Assembly (NCBI GenBank): GCA_021779335.1
Contig: JAJYAW010000146.1
Location: 1-7,021, forward strand
Source: Myxococcales bacterium
GTDB lineage: Bacteria; Myxococcota; Myxococcia; Myxococcales; Anaeromyxobacteraceae
Direction: 5' to 3'
Length of the DNA stretch: 7,021 nt
Part shown: positions 4,417 to 7,021 of the stretch, one piece after another
Layout: each line of letters begins with the position of its first letter
Numbering within the stretch: the stretch's first letter is position 1
Program-made: the position numbers and the translations under genes
Notes under the pieces: model-generated
Seen by the model: the letters and a program-made list of their open reading frames with translations, nothing else
Database searches by the model: none
What the model was told of the DNA's origin: nothing

Positions 4417-6987
4417 GTGATCGAGGCCTACCTGAAGCACGTCGAGGAGCGCAGCGCGCAGGGCGTCCCGCCGAAGGCGCTCGACCCGGAGCAGACCCGC
4501 GAGCTCGTCAAGCTCCTGCAGAAGCCGCCCAAGGGGAAGGAGCAGTTCCTCCACGACCTGCTGGCCGACCGCGTCTCGCCCGGCGTCGACCCCGCCGCCG
4601 AGGTGAAGGCCGCCTTCCTGGGCGACGTCGCCAAGGGCAAGGTGAAGTGCCCGGTCATCGACAAGAAGCAGGCGGTGGCGCTGCTCGGCACCATGGGCGG
4701 CGGCTACAACGTCCCGCCGCTCGTCGCCCTGCTCAAGGTGAAGGCGCTGGCCGCCGACGCCGCCAAGGCCCTCTCCGGCCTCACCTACGTCTACGACGCG
4801 TTCGACGAGGTCATGGCGCTCGCCAAGGCCAAGAACGCCGCCGCCAGGGCGGTGGTCGAGTCCTGGGCCGCGGCCGAGTGGTTCACCTCGAGGAAGGGCG
4901 TGCCGGCCGCCATCAAGGTCAAGGTCTTCCGCGTGGACGGCGAGATCAACACCGACGACTTCTCCCCGGCCGGCGACGCCGCCACCCGCCCCGACATCCC
5001 GCTCCACGCCCTGGCCATGGGCAAGACCAAGTTCCCGGCCGGCCTGAAGACCATCGCCGAGTACCGCGCGGCCGGCTTCGAGGTGGCCTTCGTGGGCGAC
5101 GTGGTGGGCACCGGCTCCTCCCGCAAGTCGGCCTGCAACAGCGTCCAGTGGGCCATCGGCGAGGACATCCCGCACGTGCCCAACAAGCGGCGCGGCGGCG
5201 TCATCATCGGCGGCGTCATCGCCCCCATCTTCTTCAACACGGCGCAGGACTCCGGCGCGCTGCCCATCAAGGCCGACGTGTCGAAGCTCAAGATGGGCGA
5301 CGTGGTCACCGTCGACACCGAGAAGGGCGAGATCCGGGGCGAGGGCGGCGAGGTGCTCTCCACCTTCTCGCTGACCCCCGAGACCCTCCGCGACGAGTTC
5401 CAGGCCGGCGGGCGCATCCCGCTCATCATCGGGCGCGCCCTGACCGACCGGGCCCGCAAGGCGCTCAAGAAGCCGGCCGCCGCCACCTTCGTGGTGAAGA
5501 CCAACCCGGCCCCGAAGAAGGGGCAGGGCTACTCGCTCGGCCAGAAGATGGTCGGCCAGGCCTGCGGCCTGCCGGGCGCGCTGCCCGGCTGGTACGTCGA
5601 GCCGCGGATGACCACCGTCGGCTCGCAGGACACCACCGGCCCCATGACGGCCGACGAGCTGAAGGAGCTGGCCTGCCTGAAGTTCCAGGCCCCCATGGTG
5701 ATGCAGTCCTTCTGCCACACGGCGGCCTACCCCAAGGCGGCCGACGTGAAGATGCACGCCACCCTGCCCGACTTCATCCGGGCCCGCGGCGGCGTGGCCC
5801 TCCGGCCGGGCGACGGCGTCATCCACTCCTGGCTCAACCGCCTCCTGCTCCCCGACACGGTGGGCACCGGCGGCGACTCCCACACCCGCTTCCCCATCGG
5901 CATCAGCTTCCCGGCCGGCTCCGGCCTGGTGGCCTTCGGCGCGGCGCTCGGCTTCATGCCGCTGGAGATGCCGGAGAGCGTGCTGGTCCGCTTCAAGGGC
6001 CAGCTCAACCCCGGCATCACCCTCCGCGACGTGGTCAACGCCATCCCGCTGGCCGCCATCAAGTCCGGCGACCTGACGGTGCCCAAGAAGGGGAAGAAGA
6101 ACGTCTTCAACGGCACCATCCTGGAGATGGAGGGGCTGCCCGACCTGACGGTGGAGCAGGCCTTCGAGCTCACCGACGCCGCCGCCGAGCGCTCCGCGGC
6201 CGCCGCCTGCGTGGCCCTCTCCGAGAAGACCATCGCCACCTACCTGCGCTCCAACGTGGCCCTCATGAGGAAGATGATCGCCGACGGCTACGGCGACAGG
6301 AAGGCCTTCGAGGGGCGCATCGCCGCGGTCGAGAAGTGGCTCAAGAAGCCGGTCCTCCTCAAGGCCGACAAGAACGCCGAGTACAAGAAGGTGTTCGAGA
6401 TCGACCTGGCCGGCATCACCGAGCCCATCCTGGCCTGCCCCAACGACCCGGACGACGTGAAGGTGCTCACCGAGGTGGCCGGGACCAAGATCGACGACGT
6501 CTTCCTCGGATCCTGCATGACCAACATCGGCCACTTCCGCGCGGCCGGCGAGATCTGGAAGGGCGGCAAGTTCAACCCGGCCGTCCGCACCTGGCTCTGC
6601 CCGCCCACCCGCATGGACCAGCAGCAGCTCCGCGACGAGGCCTACTTCACCATCTTCAGCGCCATCGGCGCCCGCATCGAGACGGCCGGCTGCTCGCTCT
6701 GCATGGGCAACCAGGCCCGCGTGCCGGACGGCGTGACGGTCTTCTCCACCTCGACCCGCAACTTCGACGATCGCATGGGCGCCGGGGCCAAGGTCTTCCT
6801 GGGCTCGGCCGAGCTCGGGGCCATGGCCGCCAGCATGGGCAGGCTGCCCACCAAGGAGGAGTACTTCGCGGCCTTCAGCGGCAAGATCCAGCCCAGGCTG
6901 GACAAGGTCTACCGGTACCTGCAGTTCGACGAGCTGCCCGAGTACAGGCCGGCCGCCGGCGGCAAGCTCCGCGTCGTGGCGGGGTAG
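4417..6987 (+). CDS. acnB: Aconitate hydratase B (also 2-methylisocitrate dehydratase)
   Basis: It isomerises citrate and isocitrate through cis-aconitate using a [4Fe-4S] cluster, in the cytoplasm; AcnB enzymes also hydrate 2-methyl-cis-aconitate. From GTG 4417 it has 856 residues (E. coli AcnB 865). The order is the AcnB one: an N-terminal HEAT-like domain (about 1-150), then the swivel domain (about 155-370, with GTGSSRKS at 231-238), then the catalytic domains. Cluster cysteines are Cys700 (SCMTN) and Cys759/Cys762 (CSLCMGN), exactly ten behind the E. coli 710/769/772 I recall. Other conserved stretches are CHTAAYP from Cys433 and GDSHTR at 486-491. The ten-residue offset arises mostly in a shorter loop after HALAM, about residue 202-215. 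The gene probably has its own promoter, 214 bases after the preceding gene. In E. coli the N-terminal part also mediates iron-dependent RNA binding; whether that holds here is unknown. Confidence 0.97.
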   Translation: MIEAYLKHVEERSAQGVPPKALDPEQTRELVKLLQKPPKGKEQFLHDLLADRVSPGVDPAAEVKAAFLGDVAKGKVKCPVIDKKQAVALLGTMGGGYNVPPLVALLKVKALAADAAKALSGLTYVYDAFDEVMALAKAKNAAARAVVESWAAAEWFTSRKGVPAAIKVKVFRVDGEINTDDFSPAGDAATRPDIPLHALAMGKTKFPAGLKTIAEYRAAGFEVAFVGDVVGTGSSRKSACNSVQWAIGEDIPHVPNKRRGGVIIGGVIAPIFFNTAQDSGALPIKADVSKLKMGDVVTVDTEKGEIRGEGGEVLSTFSLTPETLRDEFQAGGRIPLIIGRALTDRARKALKKPAAATFVVKTNPAPKKGQGYSLGQKMVGQACGLPGALPGWYVEPRMTTVGSQDTTGPMTADELKELACLKFQAPMVMQSFCHTAAYPKAADVKMHATLPDFIRARGGVALRPGDGVIHSWLNRLLLPDTVGTGGDSHTRFPIGISFPAGSGLVAFGAALGFMPLEMPESVLVRFKGQLNPGITLRDVVNAIPLAAIKSGDLTVPKKGKKNVFNGTILEMEGLPDLTVEQAFELTDAAAERSAAAACVALSEKTIATYLRSNVALMRKMIADGYGDRKAFEGRIAAVEKWLKKPVLLKADKNAEYKKVFEIDLAGITEPILACPNDPDDVKVLTEVAGTKIDDVFLGSCMTNIGHFRAAGEIWKGGKFNPAVRTWLCPPTRMDQQQLRDEAYFTIFSAIGARIETAGCSLCMGNQARVPDGVTVFSTSTRNFDDRMGAGAKVFLGSAELGAMAASMGRLPTKEEYFAAFSGKIQPRLDKVYRYLQFDELPEYRPAAGGKLRVVAG

Positions 6988-6998
6988 CCCGCCGCCGC

Positions 6999-7019
6999 GC
7001 CGGGGCCGCGCGCGCCGGC
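6999..7019 (+). terminator. Weak hairpin after acnB
   Basis: GCCGG (6999-7003) can pair with CCGGC (7015-7019) around an 11-base GC-rich loop, starting 11 bases after the acnB stop. There is no T-tract, and the window ends two bases later, so it cannot be judged whether transcription continues into a next gene. Confidence 0.2.
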
Positions 7020-7021
7020 TC

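Noticed and set aside
4345..6534. A 729-codon open frame on the - strand over acnB
   Set aside because: It is a composition shadow of acnB, with the same low-complexity make-up and no recognisable motif.
1..7021. CRISPR array, transposon ends, tRNA or rRNA
   Set aside because: No regularly spaced repeats, terminal inverted repeats, transposase motifs or RNA-gene signatures were seen on either strand.

Overview
The window is a piece of a very GC-rich bacterial chromosome (about 70% G+C by eye, with nearly every third codon position G or C). It holds three tricarboxylic-acid-cycle genes and one unfamiliar small secreted-protein gene, all on the + strand. The combination of a monomeric NADP-type isocitrate dehydrogenase, a lactate-dehydrogenase-like malate dehydrogenase and an AcnB-type aconitase, together with this base composition, suggests a myxobacterium close to Anaeromyxobacter. 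That assignment rests on gene style and composition only, not on a search.

Layout. Positions 1-281 are an upstream region. It has a GC-rich hairpin, a candidate promoter with a perfect TTGACA, a leader with a repeated 13-mer, and a possible 24-codon upstream ORF whose TGA overlaps the icd start as ATGA. The icd gene (282-2513) follows, then a 45-base gap opening with three 7-base repeats that put TAG in all three frames, then mdh (2559-3512). A strong GC hairpin after mdh probably ends the icd-mdh transcript. Next is a gene for a 184-residue secreted, extremely cysteine-rich protein (3648-4202) made of three copies of an eight-cysteine module. A 214-base intergenic region follows, carrying an inverted repeat and promoter-like elements. 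Then comes acnB (true start GTG 4417, end 6987) and a 34-base GC-rich tail.

How the genes work together. AcnB converts citrate to isocitrate. Icd oxidises isocitrate to 2-oxoglutarate and makes NADPH. Mdh regenerates oxaloacetate with NAD+. The window therefore covers three of the cycle's steps. icd and mdh look like one transcription unit, whereas acnB appears to have its own promoter, and the regions upstream of icd and acnB share similar promoter-like sequences. The cysteine-rich gene has no evident metabolic link and may simply sit between the two units.

No mobile element, CRISPR array, tRNA or rRNA was seen. The enzymes look intact and ordinary. The parts most worth a second look are the three-module cysteine protein, the upstream ORF coupled to icd, and the three-frame stop repeat.
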